The notes beneath the pieces are model-generated. The model ran no database searches, was not told the origin of the DNA, and worked only from the letters and a program-made list of their open reading frames with translations. Below are positions 7,115-15,793 of a stretch of 64,000 nt of DNA, in pieces. Where the stretch lies: the NCBI GenBank assembly GCA_015655045.1, contig JAATFU010000005.1:268373-332372 (forward strand). Direction: 5' to 3'. This DNA is from Candidatus Saccharimonadota bacterium (GTDB lineage: Bacteria > Patescibacteriota > Saccharimonadia > Saccharimonadales > Saccharimonadaceae). The position numbers and the translations under genes were made by a program. Positions within the stretch are counted from its first letter, which is position 1. Every line of letters begins with the position of its first letter.

Positions 7115-7870
7115 TCAATACTCCTTGCGGCGCACGAGATGATCATTCCTGAGCCGATAGGTATGAGACGCGGAGACACCAATTGACCCCATACCAAAAC
7201 TTGCACGCCCCACTTGCACACCATATGCCTTGATCGGAATAGATACATCGACGTGGGTTGCATCAAGATACCGCTTCAGCGCAATGGCAGGAAAACGAGC
7301 CTCGTCGTCTCGAGTGAAGCGAGTGGCATCCTCCTTACCATAGGTGGGCAGGACTTCTTTTGAGAGGGTGGTAAGTTTCTTTCGCTGAGTCGTCGTGTAG
7401 ACACCCAGGGCCGAAAAGGCGATCACGGGTCTGGTTGTATCGACTAATTTATTCGTGGAATCTGTGGGATCTTCGGTGGTGTTGCCTACCGCGATACTAC
7501 TCCACAGCCTCGCATATGCTGAGTAGACGTCCCAGCGACTGGCCTGAATAAGCGACAGAGCGGGAACGACGCCGATCTCTTTGATAAATGGGGCCAAAGA
7601 GCCCTTGATGCTGTTACTCGTGGCATCAGCAATGGAGACAGATACCAACTCAAGGGACTCCTGTTGAAGAGCGTGTTCAATTCCTAGGAGATCACTGACT
7701 CGTTGGACTACGTCGGGATTATTGCCACCTTCAAAACCTATACCAGCCCGCATCGTGTCGCCATCATCTGCCGTCAGCAGTTGGCCGAGTTCTTGAATAT
7801 AGGGAGTCTCATCTTTTTTGAGTCCCTGCGTGATGGCCGCTCGTAGTTCACCCGATTCAAACTCATTCAT
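7115..7870 (-). CDS. Hypothetical protein
   Basis: 251-aa protein starting MNEFESGEL. It is soluble, mixed alpha/beta, with no signal peptide; a possible repeated helical region lies at about residues 40-120 and a basic C-terminus (HLVRRKEY). No family recognised. The start at 7870 is preferred over the longer frame to 7918 because a promoter (TTGCAA 7901-7906, 17 bp, TACACT 7878-7883) ends 7 nt before it, giving a leaderless transcript that begins at the ATG. It faces away from the 8025 gene, with which it shares a short divergent promoter region. Confidence 0.5.
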   Translation of the reverse strand: MNEFESGELRAAITQGLKKDETPYIQELGQLLTADDGDTMRAGIGFEGGNNPDVVQRVSDLLGIEHALQQESLELVSVSIADATSNSIKGSLAPFIKEIGVVPALSLIQASRWDVYSAYARLWSSIAVGNTTEDPTDSTNKLVDTTRPVIAFSALGVYTTTQRKKLTTLSKEVLPTYGKEDATRFTRDDEARFPAIALKRYLDATHVDVSIPIKAYGVQVGRASFGMGSIGVSASHTYRLRNDHLVRRKEY

Positions 7871-7877
7871 TGCTTGT

Positions 7878-7906
7878 AGTGTATGGACATCAGATATGAT
7901 TTGCAA
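7878..7906 (-). promoter_or_regulatory. Promoter of the 7870 gene
   Basis: TTGCAA and TACACT separated by 17 bp on the minus strand; the expected transcription start coincides with the ATG 7 nt downstream. Confidence 0.5.
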
Positions 7907-7963
7907 GCATAAAGCCAATCAGCGTAAGCCCACTATGGTGTACCCTGATAAATAGCGTGAAGA

Positions 7964-7992
7964 TTGACAACACGTTCTATTTTTGGTATAAT
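7964..7992 (+). promoter_or_regulatory. Consensus sigma-70 type promoter
   Basis: TTGACA (7964-7969) and TATAAT (7987-7992), both perfect consensus hexamers at the optimal 17 bp. Unlike most genes nearby, the transcript has a leader of roughly 25 nt containing an AAAGGAG ribosome-binding site (8012-8018). Confidence 0.85.
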
Positions 7993-8024
7993 ATATCAAT
8001 TGTTCCACGACAAAGGAGATGAAC

Positions 8025-8357
8025 ATGCACCTGGACATTAACACGATCCTCCCCTATCGAGGGGGACAGATCGAGGTCCACAATGCCCGCGAGGACTATT
8101 TGTTCCGCGGACAGATCAACAAGCTTATCCTCAAGGATGATGTACTTATCATCACGCTGGCCTGGATAACCAATGCACGGGGTCACGCCCAATCCCTTCG
8201 CTGGGTACGGGCCGAGGTTCGTGCCCACCAAGTCAAATTGGAGGAATACGAGCTCATCCCTACTCAGGATGCAAGCCTTCGGTTTCAGTCCCCCTCGATT
8301 GGGGAGCTGATCATCTTGTCCCTTCCGGGAGTACGGGTTCTGAACCCACAAAGGTGA
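8025..8357 (+). CDS. Hypothetical soluble protein, strongly expressed signals
   Basis: 110-aa protein starting MHLDINTILPY. Predicted mostly beta strands in the middle (LILKDDVLIITLAWI) with conserved-looking charged surface; no membrane segment. Family not recognised. The ATG at 8025 is chosen because the AGGAG site ends 6 nt before it, whereas the in-frame ATG at 8019 overlaps that site. The perfect promoter, strong ribosome-binding site and clean terminator indicate a highly expressed, stand-alone gene. Its codon use is more GC-rich than the adjoining membrane protein gene. Confidence 0.6.
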   Translation: MHLDINTILPYRGGQIEVHNAREDYLFRGQINKLILKDDVLIITLAWITNARGHAQSLRWVRAEVRAHQVKLEEYELIPTQDASLRFQSPSIGELIILSLPGVRVLNPQR

Positions 8358-8421
8358 ACGAACTCGTACGGGCCTAACCCACACACGCCTCAACCGGCAT
8401 CTCCTCGTTTACGAGTTGAAG

Positions 8422-8447
8422 GTGCCCGTTGGGGCACTTTTCATTTT
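8422..8447 (+). terminator. Rho-independent terminator
   Basis: GTGCCC (8422-8427) pairs with GGGCAC (8432-8437) around a 4-base loop, extended by flanking A-T pairs and followed by TTTTCATTTTT. It ends the 8025-8357 transcript. Confidence 0.75.
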
Positions 8448-8482
8448 TATGATTTTCCCAACCGATTCATACAGAAAAGAAA

Positions 8483-8971
8483 TTAGAGGTGTTCTTGGAC
8501 ACCTTGGCGCTCATCAATGTCTTTCAAGAGTTTACTAATAAATCCAATACCTAAGCCAATTGCAAGCGTGCTTATGAATAGTACTATCCACATCACAAGA
8601 CTATTAAAACGAACATTCAATAGATTTTCAGCTAGGCCAGTAACTAGTATACCGATGAAAAATAAGAATCCTGCAGCAAAGATATCTACCGCTATGTCGT
8701 ATGCCCATTTTCGAATTCTTTCACTGACATAGAACACTTCATACATCCATCGTGCATTATGATACTTCATCGTAGCAGCCGTACATACAATATAAAGCGC
8801 AGCGGCAGACATGGCAAAACCAAGTATCCATTTAAGAAATGCCTCAAGTGCATTACCCGAAGGTGCTACGTAGAACGTCGCGATGATTGTAGCCGAGAAA
8901 ACAAATCTGTACTGCTCGCTAAATCTTGTCTCGTCAGGCGAGTCTTTCGGTTTTTTATTTTTCTTTATCAT
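8483..8971 (-). CDS. Four-span membrane protein
   Basis: 162-aa integral membrane protein with a hydrophilic, Lys-rich N-terminus (about 20 residues) and four hydrophobic segments at roughly residues 22-40, 45-66, 92-113 and 122-147, ending in a charged tail (KDIDERQG). No catalytic motif or known family can be seen. It stands alone on the minus strand between a plus-strand gene and the DUF2130 gene. Confidence 0.6.
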   Translation of the reverse strand: MIKKNKKPKDSPDETRFSEQYRFVFSATIIATFYVAPSGNALEAFLKWILGFAMSAAALYIVCTAATMKYHNARWMYEVFYVSERIRKWAYDIAVDIFAAGFLFFIGILVTGLAENLLNVRFNSLVMWIVLFISTLAIGLGIGFISKLLKDIDERQGVQEHL

Positions 8972-9043
8972 GATGTTTATTGTCGCGCGCGTTCGTCACA
9001 CGGTCAAGTACGAATAGTTGTCTATATCCTTCCCGGGATTCGG

Positions 9044-10327
9044 CTAGACCATACTATCTTTGCTGTCATCGGTTATATTTAGCTCGAGAGACTTAATAGG
9101 CTCGAGCGCACGGCTCGTAATCCCTTGAACATCCCCATACATGCCAATAGTATTATCTATTACGGCTCGAATGGATTTCTCTTGGTGCGCCCAGCGTAAT
9201 GCTGCGGCACGTTTTTCTTTTTCTATCTCCAATTGGAGCATGCCATAGTTTTCAACTATTGCCTCTACGCGATGACGGAATTCTGGACCCACAAGGAATT
9301 GATACAGGGCCTCCATCTTTGCATCCTTACCTTGGCTATTCTTATTAGCAGCATCTACCTGTAAAATTGTAGCCCGGAGGGCGACGGCTAGTACCGAAGC
9401 AAGGATTGGTTTGACCACCCAAACATTACTCTCTAGACGCTTCATGTCACCATATTCGCTTGGCATCTCTGCCGAAACGATTACACCAATATTCGCATTA
9501 GCTTCACGGATATCCTGCTTGAATTTGGGTATCCATGCAGGTTGCCATTTACCATTCTTAGTCTCCCACAATAAGATACCACATGCTGCCATTGTTTGAC
9601 TCTTCACTATCTGTGTAAGGTCGGCACCACGCTGGCCCTTCTTGACCTCATTAATCTCATCGTAAGGAAATTCTTCGCGAAGGCGATTCTCTAGATCTAA
9701 TTCCAGCACCTCACCCTGATTCTGCTGTGAACCTTGAGCCGCTTTTCTCTGTGCTTCGTCGAGAGATCTTTGCATATCAGAGATCTTCTTGTCTTGCTCA
9801 AGTACCCGTAAGCGGTATTTCTCGTCAGCATTCTTAGTTGTTTCTTCACGAATCTTATCCGCCTCTGTCAGAAGTTTCTTCTGCGCTTCAAGTTCGGCGT
9901 TAGCACGAGCATTTTTCTCTTCGGTAAGTGTCCTCATTACTTCTTCAAGTTGTTCACGCAGCTTATCGTTCTGTTGTCTTGTGTCTTCAGCATCTGCCTG
10001 TAATTGCTTTGTGCGTGCGTCTTGCTCAGAAACTGCTTTCTTAAATGAGCTTGATGCCTCTTGTTCTAGTTTTCTTTTAGCAAGCTCGAGTTCATCCGCA
10101 GCTTGTTGCTTCAAGAGCTCTTTCTCCCCCGCAATTTGTTTGGTCACTCGATCATTAGCCATATCCCTTTCACGTTTGGCTGCCTCTTCGGCCTCTTTGC
10201 GTATCTTTACTAGCTCTGCCTCGTGTTTCTTATGTTCTGATGCAATAACCTGAGCTTCAATTTGATTCTCAAGGATTTTATCTACTTCAACAAGTTGACC
10301 GCAGTGAGGACAAGTTATGGTGTTCAT
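9044..10327 (-). CDS. DUF2130 coiled-coil protein with nuclease-like C-terminus
   Basis: 427-aa protein. It begins with a CPHCG motif (residues 5-9, a half zinc ribbon), continues as a long charged coiled coil (about 20-205, dense in Glu, Lys, Ala and Gln), and ends in the DUF2130 domain (about 210-390). That domain shows GEVLELDLENRLREEFP, the segment KKGQRGADLTQIV, CGILLWETKNG and the aromatic WQPAWIPKFK. The order E...GAD...E-x-K is that of PD-(D/E)xK nucleases, and the coiled coil plus nuclease layout recalls RmuC; a DNA or repair role is inferred. An AAGGAG ribosome-binding site lies 13 nt before the ATG. Confidence 0.8.
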   Translation of the reverse strand: MNTITCPHCGQLVEVDKILENQIEAQVIASEHKKHEAELVKIRKEAEEAAKRERDMANDRVTKQIAGEKELLKQQAADELELAKRKLEQEASSSFKKAVSEQDARTKQLQADAEDTRQQNDKLREQLEEVMRTLTEEKNARANAELEAQKKLLTEADKIREETTKNADEKYRLRVLEQDKKISDMQRSLDEAQRKAAQGSQQNQGEVLELDLENRLREEFPYDEINEVKKGQRGADLTQIVKSQTMAACGILLWETKNGKWQPAWIPKFKQDIREANANIGVIVSAEMPSEYGDMKRLESNVWVVKPILASVLAVALRATILQVDAANKNSQGKDAKMEALYQFLVGPEFRHRVEAIVENYGMLQLEIEKEKRAAALRWAHQEKSIRAVIDNTIGMYGDVQGITSRALEPIKSLELNITDDSKDSMV

Positions 10328-10500
10328 TTGGATGTTAGCTCCTTCTGCCTCCTATTATAGTCGTGTGAACTATTTTTTCTGTCATAAGTAGAATTTTCTG
10401 ATTCAACTTAAGAACTACTTAACAGTATGTTAGTACAGTGGGTTATTAGTTACATTGTGTAGATCTAAAAGATATAACTAGAAAGCGAGAACAATATTAC

Positions 10501-10812
10501 ATGTCCACTATTGAAATTCTTACAGAAGCGATCCAACGTTTAAAGCCAGTATCATTTACTTATCAGAATTCTAACGAACGAATAGGAAATCCTTACGCTA
10601 TCTTTATCCTGAATGCAAATGGGACCACAAAGGTACATGTCGTACAAACTGCTGGCTACACATCTTCTGGTAAACTCAATGACTTTAAACAATTTAATCT
10701 CGAAGATCTAGCTAACGTAGCTATATTAGAAGATGAGCCCTCTTTTACACCAGATCACAAGAACTACAAGCCCGAGTCTGACTATTACAGTAACGTGATC
10801 ATTAAGGCGTAG
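10501..10812 (+). CDS. Short WYL-like domain protein
   Basis: 103-aa protein. The pattern of AIQRLKPVSFTYQN, then GNPYAIFIL, a HVVQTAGYTSSG segment and FKQFNLEDLANVAIL resembles the beta-barrel part of WYL ligand-sensing domains, which usually follow an HTH domain and control defence or repair genes. Here the HTH is absent, so it would be a stand-alone sensor. It is transcribed away from the DUF2130 gene, sharing a 170-bp spacer. The family match is by eye and moderate. Confidence 0.45.
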   Translation: MSTIEILTEAIQRLKPVSFTYQNSNERIGNPYAIFILNANGTTKVHVVQTAGYTSSGKLNDFKQFNLEDLANVAILEDEPSFTPDHKNYKPESDYYSNVIIKA

Positions 10813-10998
10813 TTCTTATACACGGATTATATAATTCATCGAGCCTACCCAGATAATAAACAAAGTCTACCTATTTAGATTATAGGGGAAAGCCCAAAGT
10901 TTGTTCGGGACTATGTGTAGTTATTCTCTATTTACTTTCACCTCCTACTCCTGTAAGTTAAAAGTGAAAACCGAGTGACGTACGAGGGAGGTGTGTAG

Positions 10999-13470
10999 AT
11001 GGCTACCTTATTCCAACTCTTTATTCTCTGTCTGCTCTTACTTGGTGCCTTACGTCTATGGAACTATTTCCATCTCCGGGCTCAACCCCTAATCTTCCTG
11101 AAGCTCATCCCCCCGCGTACACTCTCGGACAAAATTCCATCCACCGAAGCATTCTTTCGCGTCCTGCATAATCTAGATAAAACCAGAATGCCTTTTGAGA
11201 AGCTGCTTGGTCGTCGGGTCGTGCTCTCCTTTGAACTGGTGTCGTCTCGGGCTACGGGGATTGCCTACGTAGCGAGTGTGCGAGCCTCTCATGAAGTTCA
11301 GCTGCGAAAGGCGCTCCTGTCCTACCTGCCGAGTCTTGTGATCGAGCCGACTCCCGATCCCCGGTCTCAGGTCCCCGCTCGTGGGGTTGAGCTTGTTCGG
11401 GAGTTTCGCCTGGCTCGCCATTTTAGTTACTCGCTTACCAGCTCAGAGACAGTCTCGTCCGATGATCTTATTACCTACCTAACAGGCGGGATGAGCGAGC
11501 CAGGCGAGTATGAGCAAGCGGGCATGCAACTGCTGCTTATCCCGACGCGTGTCCCCGAAGCCCGACTACTGGCTCGACGGCTGTTTCACGGGAAAGCGAT
11601 TAGCTGGCGGCTTTCGCTCGGTGGTCGGCTAGGTCGGATTGTGGGTTGGGTGTTTCATCTAGTGACACTTGGGTTGTTTCGTCGCCGTCAGGCTCCTTCG
11701 ATCAGCCCGTATGAAGCCAGACTGCGAGACGATCAGTATCAGAAGCTGACGCGGCCACTTTTTCGGGTCAGTCTGCGCATCTGGATCCAGGCCAAGACAG
11801 TGGAGGCGGCCCACCAGCGGAGCCAGAGTTTACAGGCAGCACTCGAAAGTCTCACAGGTAGTCATGAACAACAGCTGAGAAGTCGACGGTGGCTAGCCCA
11901 GTTCTTGCCTCGCTACCTCACCGACCAACTAAACCGACGTCTACCCTTACTGGTTGGACAAAGCCGGAGTTTTCTTGATGCCCCGGAACTTGCCCTGCTC
12001 TACCACTTCCCGACGACGCCGCGAGAAGAAGGTCAGGCCACGAATTTGGTGTTATCGTCGAGCCGAAGCTTACCGGCGCCCCTGTCGCTCAAAAGTGGGC
12101 AGTCACTTGACGTAGTGTTCGGGGAGAATCGACACCATGACGTAGTCACTCCACTAGGACTAAGCCTCAGCGAACGGCAACGACACATGTACGTGGTCGG
12201 GGGGACTGGCAACGGTAAGACGACCATGCTTGAGGGAATGATCATCCAAGACATACATCACGGTAAAGGTGTGGCGGTGCTTGATCCTCATGGCGATCTG
12301 GCAGCTGAGCTACTGCGTTTTATTCCCGCCACGCGGCACAAGGACGTCATCTACTTTAATCCTGATGATATCGGCTATCCCATTGGACTGAATCTGCTCG
12401 AGCTAGATCCGTCTTTAACCGGCGATGCGCTGCTACGGGAAAAGGACATCATTACCGAATCAGTTATTTCAGTGTTTCGGAAAGTCTTCTCGGAAGATGA
12501 CTCGGGTGGCCATCGAGTGGAGTACATTTTGCGTAATGCTATTCAAACTGCCTTGCTACTTCCCAATTCAACCTTGTTTACGCTCTATCAGCTGCTTAAT
12601 GACCGAACGTATTTACGACGGGTGCTGAGCCAGATCGATGATGAGAACTTGCTCCAGTTTTGGCGGGGTGAGTTTGGCCGGGCCGGTGATATGCAAAAAG
12701 TGAAGATGGCCGCGGGTATTACCTCTAAAATTGGGCGGTTTCTGTTTTCGGCTTCGGCCAAGCGGATTTTGGAGCAACCCCACTCAACAATTAACTTTGA
12801 AGAGCTGATTGACCACGGCAAGATCTTGATTTGTAATCTGTCTAAGGGCTTACTCGGGGAAGATACCTCGGCTCTGTTTGGCAGTATGGTGCTGGCCAAG
12901 CTTCAGCTGGCGTCACTCCGGCGGGCTCGGTTGGCTCAAAGTGAGCGGCGACCGTTTTATGTCTACGTCGATGAGTTTCAAAACTTTGCGACTGATTCGT
13001 TTGTCCAGCTCTTATCCGAATCGCGGAAATACCAGCTCTTCTTGACCATGGCGGAACAATCCACCGCCCAACAAGCCGACCGGAATATGATCGATATCAT
13101 CTTAGCAAACGTCGGCACGGTGGTCTGCTTTCGCACAGCCAGTCCGCGGGATGAAGCTGTCTTACTCCCCTTGTTTCGCCCCTTTATTCAAAGTGGCGAG
13201 ATTATGAATTTACCAACTTTTCACTTTTATGCCCGGTTGGCAGGCGTCAGGGCTCAGGAGCCGCTATCGGGTCAAACGATACTGCCAGCGTTTGAGGCGG
13301 TGAGTGAACCAGATGTAATTATTCGACTGTCGCGGGAGAGGTATGGACACAAATATGAAGCACCGAGCACCCCAGCTACTCACTCAGGGGGGTCCAGTAG
13401 GCAAACGGCAAAGACACAGCAGAAGCAGCCGGTAGGCGTAGAGCGTATGGCCCATAGAAAGAATAGATGA
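10999..13470 (+). CDS. VirD4/TraG-like type IV secretion coupling ATPase
   Basis: 823-aa protein with an N-terminal membrane segment (residues about 4-22), a long poorly conserved domain (30-370), then a RecA-like motor. Walker A is GGTGNGKTT (about residues 400-408), followed by VAVLDPHGDLAAELL and an IYFNPDDIGYPIGLNLLE segment typical of the VirD4 group; Walker B is YVYVDEFQNFA (about 654-664), and an SEQSTAQ-like sensor follows. The C-terminus is Gln/Ser-rich and basic. Such proteins bring substrates (DNA or protein) to the secretion channel. A GGGAGG ribosome-binding site precedes the ATG. The rest of the secretion genes lie about 35-50 kb away. A Replic_Relax-like gene follows. Confidence 0.85.
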   Translation: MATLFQLFILCLLLLGALRLWNYFHLRAQPLIFLKLIPPRTLSDKIPSTEAFFRVLHNLDKTRMPFEKLLGRRVVLSFELVSSRATGIAYVASVRASHEVQLRKALLSYLPSLVIEPTPDPRSQVPARGVELVREFRLARHFSYSLTSSETVSSDDLITYLTGGMSEPGEYEQAGMQLLLIPTRVPEARLLARRLFHGKAISWRLSLGGRLGRIVGWVFHLVTLGLFRRRQAPSISPYEARLRDDQYQKLTRPLFRVSLRIWIQAKTVEAAHQRSQSLQAALESLTGSHEQQLRSRRWLAQFLPRYLTDQLNRRLPLLVGQSRSFLDAPELALLYHFPTTPREEGQATNLVLSSSRSLPAPLSLKSGQSLDVVFGENRHHDVVTPLGLSLSERQRHMYVVGGTGNGKTTMLEGMIIQDIHHGKGVAVLDPHGDLAAELLRFIPATRHKDVIYFNPDDIGYPIGLNLLELDPSLTGDALLREKDIITESVISVFRKVFSEDDSGGHRVEYILRNAIQTALLLPNSTLFTLYQLLNDRTYLRRVLSQIDDENLLQFWRGEFGRAGDMQKVKMAAGITSKIGRFLFSASAKRILEQPHSTINFEELIDHGKILICNLSKGLLGEDTSALFGSMVLAKLQLASLRRARLAQSERRPFYVYVDEFQNFATDSFVQLLSESRKYQLFLTMAEQSTAQQADRNMIDIILANVGTVVCFRTASPRDEAVLLPLFRPFIQSGEIMNLPTFHFYARLAGVRAQEPLSGQTILPAFEAVSEPDVIIRLSRERYGHKYEAPSTPATHSGGSSRQTAKTQQKQPVGVERMAHRKNR

Positions 13471-13737
13471 CAAATGCCAATCGTCTAGCTGAAATGTTAT
13501 TATGTAGAATATGAAGCTTGAGCGTGGACGCAAGTTCGTATAAATGATATCAATAGAGGCAAATAACTTGTCATGTATGGAAATAGACGTAGTGATCGCG
13601 GTAAAAGACACGGGCATTTATTAACGCCGGGGACGATAAGATAAGCTTTGATCAGAATGATATGCATTCAAACGACATATTCATAAGGTTCGTTACTGAT
13701 CTGACCTCTGGCAGGAGAATAAATATGGAGAAGGACA

Positions 13738-13956
13738 ATGAACCCTCAACCTAATAGCCATGATCATCCCGAAGTTATAGAAAAAATGGAGCTATTAGAC
13801 GAAGCAGAATGGAGTCTCAATGACTTTCGTGAAAAAAGAAAGTACGTGGAAGACCTCGGAACTCTCGGTTACGATAGCCTGCTAGTATCTAAGGTGCGTG
13901 AAGCTCGTAAAGAATTGGAATTTTGGTGTAAACACTACGCAATAGTGATTGTTTAG
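13738..13956 (+). CDS. Small helical hypothetical protein
   Basis: 72-aa charged protein, predicted mostly alpha-helical (residues 10-60, with a regular Glu/Lys/Leu pattern that could form a coiled coil) and with one Cys near the end. A GGAGAAGGA ribosome-binding site sits 5-8 nt before the ATG, which is the main support for the gene. It lies between the VirD4-like and Replic_Relax-like genes on the same strand. No family recognised. Confidence 0.5.
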   Translation: MNPQPNSHDHPEVIEKMELLDEAEWSLNDFREKRKYVEDLGTLGYDSLLVSKVREARKELEFWCKHYAIVIV

Positions 13957-14067
13957 CATACATATACCCACTTGAAGGCTAGCCCTAAAATTTCTCTATT
14001 TACATTCTTGTGCGCCTCTTCATAGTCACTCATTTTCTATCGTGTGTTCACGTCCCTTTTGCACTTC

Positions 14068-14100
14068 AAAATGTAGGGTCTGAACCCTACATTTTATTTC
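14068..14100 (+). terminator. Bidirectional-type terminator hairpin
   Basis: A 12-bp perfect stem (14068-14079 with 14084-14095) and a 4-base loop, with A residues on the left and TTTTATTTCTCTTT on the right. It ends the preceding small-gene transcript and insulates the following gene. Confidence 0.8.
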
Positions 14101-14224
14101 TCTTTCTCATCTGTTATACTCCCACATATATTCCCTCTATATTTATATAGAGAGGAAAAACAGAGAATAAAAAAGACGAGGGGATATGGATGTGGAGCAC
14201 AACAAGAGGAAAGGAAAAAAGAGC

Positions 14225-15004
14225 ATGACACAGCAACACAAACCGGCACAAAGTGGAACTGGTATAACGACCAGACAGCAAGCGGTGGTGCAGGCGTTAT
14301 ACCAGTTTCGATTTGTGACAGCCAAGGAGATGTCCGATGCCACAAACGTTCAGCCCGAGACAGCTCGCCAGTTGCTTGAACGATTACGTCGAACTGGCTT
14401 AGTCGCACGTCGATTTGAACCGTCATATAAGCTAGCGGGTCGGTCGGCCGAATATTACCTTACCCCAGCTGCAATTCCCCTGCTTCGTCGTAACATTGCG
14501 TACGTGAGTGAGTCTGAGCTTAAACAATTATACCGACGGGCAGAAGCCTCGGAGCGATTCGCCCAGCGTTCAATTATCGTGTTCCGACTTGCCAATGCGC
14601 TCGAACGACTCTATGGAGAACGACTCGACTTTGTGCCCAAAGCACTTCTGACTGCGCCCGATCTTGATTACTTGCCCCCTTCGCTACCCGAGGGGCTGAT
14701 AACGATCGAGGATGAAGATAAGCAACGACCAGATCAGCATATCTTCGTTGAATACTTTGATGAAGCGATTGCAATTGGTATTCAAGCCCGACAGATTGTT
14801 ACCTATATGCAGTACCAAGAAACGGGTGAATGGGAGCGAACTGGGTTTGCCTTTCCAAGTGTCTGGCTTATCTGTGAATCTGAGAAGGTGGCACAACAGA
14901 TTGAGAAACGACTGCAGTACTACGGGCAAGAGTACGGATCAGGCATTGAGTTTCGCATACGACTGTTAGAAGATGTTTTGCAAGAAAAACCAAAACCAAC
15001 GTAA
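14225..15004 (+). CDS. Replic_Relax-like winged-helix protein
   Basis: 259-aa protein starting MTQQHKPAQ. Residues about 15-75 form a winged helix (QAVVQALYQFRFVTAKEMSDATN, then TARQLLERLRRTGLVARR and AEYYLTPAAIPLL) characteristic of the replication-relaxation (Replic_Relax) family; the rest resembles the alpha/beta part of the same family, with HIFVEYFDEAIAIG and an FAFPSVWLICES strand. These proteins are found on plasmids and integrative elements next to VirD4-like genes, where they are thought to act in relaxosome or replication control. The start at 14225 follows a GGAAAGGA site; the earlier ATG at 14186 is too close to its GAGGGG. A small hairpin (about 14133-14150) lies in the leader. 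Confidence 0.65.
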   Translation: MTQQHKPAQSGTGITTRQQAVVQALYQFRFVTAKEMSDATNVQPETARQLLERLRRTGLVARRFEPSYKLAGRSAEYYLTPAAIPLLRRNIAYVSESELKQLYRRAEASERFAQRSIIVFRLANALERLYGERLDFVPKALLTAPDLDYLPPSLPEGLITIEDEDKQRPDQHIFVEYFDEAIAIGIQARQIVTYMQYQETGEWERTGFAFPSVWLICESEKVAQQIEKRLQYYGQEYGSGIEFRIRLLEDVLQEKPKPT

Positions 15005-15019
15005 AACGATGGAGGGCTT

Positions 15020-15793
15020 TTAGCGAGTCACGGTCTGCAGGATAGCTTCAAGCCGCGTGACAGTATCTTGCCAATCGCTCACTTCAACACTTTCAATACC
15101 CATGACCTTCACGGGGTAGTCATTGCCGCCCTCACTAAGGCGATCACCAAAGAAGAGGATCTCGTCCTGAGAGATATGTAAGATATCAGTTAACTTCTTC
15201 ATACCGTAGGCTTTATCGATCCCAGGCTTAGTAATATCAATGGAGGTGCCGCCGCCAACCCGAACCTCAAAATCTGGAATACGCGTTGCAACGTAGTCGC
15301 GGAGCGCATTCTTCTTGGCCGAGTCGGGATCCCAGGCTTCTTTCAGGCGGACACCCTCATCGCCCAGTTCGGCAACAATGTCTTGGCCCAGAGCCGAAAA
15401 GGTAATTTGACTGCCGCGATCTTCAATAATATCACCCCAGACCTGCGGCTCACGAAAGCCAAGCGCGTCAATTCCCTCATTCAGGGCACTGATAATAGCC
15501 TGCTTCTCATCGTTTGTGAAATTCTCGGCGTAGACTTGCTGCCATCCGTTGTCATAGCGGTAGTACTGGGTTCCACAGGTTGGCATTAAGTGTAGTTTTC
15601 GAAGTTTCTCCTCGCTTGCCTCAAGACCATTGAGAAGCTGGGTTTCAAACTGGCCGAACTTGCCACCAGAGATAACACAGATGTCAAAATAGCCAAGCAG
15701 TTTTTCGAGAACCGTACCAACCTGTTTAGGAAGGTATGATTTGCTAGGCGCAAGCGTACCATCAAGATCAAAAGCAAGCACTTTCTTGTTCAT
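15020..15793 (-). CDS. Phosphomannomutase, HAD (eukaryotic PMM) type
   Basis: 257-aa HAD-IIB phosphatase-fold enzyme predicted to convert mannose-6-phosphate to mannose-1-phosphate. The catalytic loop DLDGTL (residues 9-14: nucleophile D9, acid/base D11) is intact; the substrate-loop motif GGTSIDITKPGIDKAYG and the metal-binding FFGDRLSEGGNDYPV are exactly the type found in eukaryotic PMM1/PMM2. Length fits that family (about 245-260). Most bacteria use an unrelated alpha-phosphohexomutase (ManB). Its start overlaps the stop of manC by 4 bp, so the two are translationally coupled and together make GDP-mannose. Confidence 0.8.
   Translation of the reverse strand: MNKKVLAFDLDGTLAPSKSYLPKQVGTVLEKLLGYFDICVISGGKFGQFETQLLNGLEASEEKLRKLHLMPTCGTQYYRYDNGWQQVYAENFTNDEKQAIISALNEGIDALGFREPQVWGDIIEDRGSQITFSALGQDIVAELGDEGVRLKEAWDPDSAKKNALRDYVATRIPDFEVRVGGGTSIDITKPGIDKAYGMKKLTDILHISQDEILFFGDRLSEGGNDYPVKVMGIESVEVSDWQDTVTRLEAILQTVTR

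Noticed and set aside
9789..10253. 154-codon plus-strand frame rich in Ser and Cys
   Set aside because: It is the antisense of the DUF2130 coiled coil; Ser/Cys/Ala richness is the mirror of Glu/Lys/Ala codons.
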